The translations under genes and the position numbers were made by a program. Source: Liolophura sinensis (lineage: Eukaryota > Mollusca > Polyplacophora > Chitonida > Chitonidae). Taken from it: a stretch of 64,000 bases of DNA. The notes under the pieces are model-generated. The model searched no databases and was not told where the DNA came from. It worked only from the letters and a program-made list of their open reading frames with translations. Below, one piece after another: positions 62,557-64,000 of this stretch. Location of the stretch: positions 8,654,706-8,718,705 of the forward strand of contig NC_088296.1 in the NCBI RefSeq assembly GCF_032854445.1, given 5' to 3'. The stretch's first letter is position 1; the number at the start of each line of letters is the position of its first letter.

Positions 62557-62898
62557 GAGTGCTTGGAGTTTTAACGTCGTACTCAACAATTTTTCAGTCA
62601 TATGACGACCAAGGAATCCTTAGGGTGCCTACAATGTGCCCCTTGTAACTGGACAGATTTTCACCGTTCTTTTATCTAGTGCTGCTTCAGTGAGACGACT
62701 TACCGAAGGCAAATAAGTCGCTCCGCCCGAGCCATTATACCGATACGTGTCAAGCAGTCGTTGCACTATCCCCTTCATGCTGGACGCCAAGCGAGGAAGT
62801 TACAATTTCTTCTTTCAAAGTTTTAGGTGTGACTTGACCCAGGACTTACCCTGGATCTACCGCTCGCGAAGTGGACGCTCTACCAACTGTGCTGTAAG
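62557..62898 (-). repeat. Family B SINE, full length
   Basis: TTTTAACGTCGTACTCAACA, GTCATATGACGACCAAGG, CAGTGAGACGACTTACCG, then GACGCTCTACCAACTGTGCT at the head end. The CACTCAC tail is missing. Confidence 0.85.
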
Positions 62899-63387
62899 GA
62901 GGGATCCCCTAAGAAGCTCATTGTGAAAAGCTGGTTATTCACTGAATTGAGGTCACATTCATAGCAGGTGTTACAAATTTCCACAGGTTACAAATTTCCA
63001 CAGGTTACAAATTTCCACAGGTTACAAATTTCCACATGTATGTGTTATTCTGTCCTAAGTTTGATACATTTAGGTCAGTCGCATTTTTCTGCTTACAGTT
63101 TGCTGGGTTGCTCTCGGCCATTTAATGTAACAACAACAACAACAACACAAGTATAAGATTTTTCTGTACTCTTATTCACCTTTTTTTGCCCTGATCTGTA
63201 AGCTGGAAAACATCTTGATGACATTGACAGGTTTACATTTACATCTTCCATAACTCATGGTTAGCAATTAAACCTACGCATGTGACTTATTCGCCGTACA
63301 AGAGGACAGATCTTGTTGACGTAAGGTGTGACACCTACATGTATGTCTTCATCTCCACATGTATTTAGCCCAATCAAATTCTTTTCA

Positions 63388-63616
63388 GGGGACCTCCGTG
63401 CCCGGCACCAATGCTGTCGTTGTCAGGTCAAATCCAGCTCATGCTGGCTTCTTCGCCGGCTGTAGCCTACGTGGACAGGTCTGTCAGCAACCTGCGGACA
63501 GTCGTGGGTTTCCCCCCGGGCTGTGCCTGGTTTCCTCCCACCATAATGCTGGCCGCCGTGGTATAAGTGAAATATTCTTGAGTACGGCGTAAAACACCAA
63601 TGAAATAACTAAATAC
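63388..63616 (+). repeat. Family A SINE, A box region deleted
   Basis: GGGACCTCCGTGCCCGGCAC, GTCAAATCCAGCTCATGCTG, CATAATGCTGGCCGCCGTGG, AACACCAATGAAATAAC. Confidence 0.85.
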
Positions 63617-64000
63617 ATCTTTTTCAGAAATATGGGAAGTGAGAACAGCTACCTGATTGGCCCCTTTGTGTATTGCTTAACGACAATTCCGTTTGGTGCT
63701 AACATTTCACCTCATCTCCAGCCAATTAAGATGAGGTGTTTCACCGGATCTAGCATGTCTAGTTATAGGGGTAAAAATCAGAACAAAAAGCCACACCCAG
63801 GTAAGACCTTAGTTAAATCGGCCAATCGCCGCTGTAAATCCAAATAAACCAACCGAATATAAGTGCCAGTCGAAATACTACTTCGATCATTTACGAAACA
63901 AAATTTGTTGACGACCGACATATTACTCCAACCAGGGGCAGGTTTGGTGGGCGTGGTTATCACTGCACGGTGTGTCAATCACCCCGTTTAACTAAAATGT

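Larger units (their letters stand above)
62389..64000. other. Sequence upstream of gene 5 exon 2, probably intron 1
   Basis: No signal-peptide exon was found on the minus strand. It contains a family B SINE (62557-62898), a four-copy 17-bp repeat TTACAAATTTCCACAGG (62967-63036), and a family A SINE (63388-63616). The last 380 bp show nothing recognisable. Confidence 0.6.

Overview
This window looks like part of a eukaryotic, most likely molluscan (bivalve or gastropod), genome. The basis is intron-rich genes with GT-AG introns, a dense load of tRNA-headed SINEs ending in AAATAAATAAAT or CACTCACTCAC tails, long minisatellites and TTTA/TA microsatellites. The phylum call is from general familiarity with these SINE types and was not checked by a search.

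The protein-coding content is one tandem, same-strand (minus) array of five papain-family (C1A) cathepsin L-like genes. From right to left in transcription order they are: gene 5 (56683-62388, exon 1 not found, probably beyond the right edge), gene 4 (43420-52443, complete, 8 exons, 337 aa), gene 3 (32165-39472, complete, 8 exons, 338 aa), gene 2 (8513-17921, complete, 7 exons, 333 aa) and gene 1 (483-2020, first three coding exons only, runs off the left edge). Exons were placed by reverse-complement reading, splice consensus and phase. Every junction is in frame, and exon lengths match between paralogues.

Gene 2 is a conventional cathepsin L zymogen: signal peptide, ERWNIN propeptide, Gln19, Cys25, His159, Asn175 (papain numbering). 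Genes 3, 4 and 5 are different. All three carry proline in place of the catalytic cysteine (C-G/A-S-P-W) while keeping intact reading frames, Gln19, His159, Asn175 and the three standard disulfides. They also share four extra cysteines, a conserved N-glycosylation sequon, an additional intron and a PEMLC C-terminus. This is the main discovery candidate: a tandemly expanded clade of secreted cathepsin L-like pseudoproteases beside active relatives.

The gaps are repeat-rich. Between genes 1 and 2 (2021-8512) lie SINEs, a TTTA microsatellite and a palindromic MITE. The 14-kb spacer between genes 2 and 3 (17922-32164), which separates the normal from the pseudoprotease members, holds a 37-copy 50-bp minisatellite, a 25-copy 57-bp minisatellite open in several frames, a (TA)n tract, a 52-bp minisatellite and several SINEs. 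The spacer between genes 4 and 5 holds a foldback element with two arms of about 500 bp. Intron 5 of gene 5 contains a TTAA-flanked element with perfect 23-bp inverted termini and a nested SINE.

No rRNA, genuine tRNA gene, CRISPR array or viral gene was seen. Most other open frames fall inside repeats and are not treated as genes.
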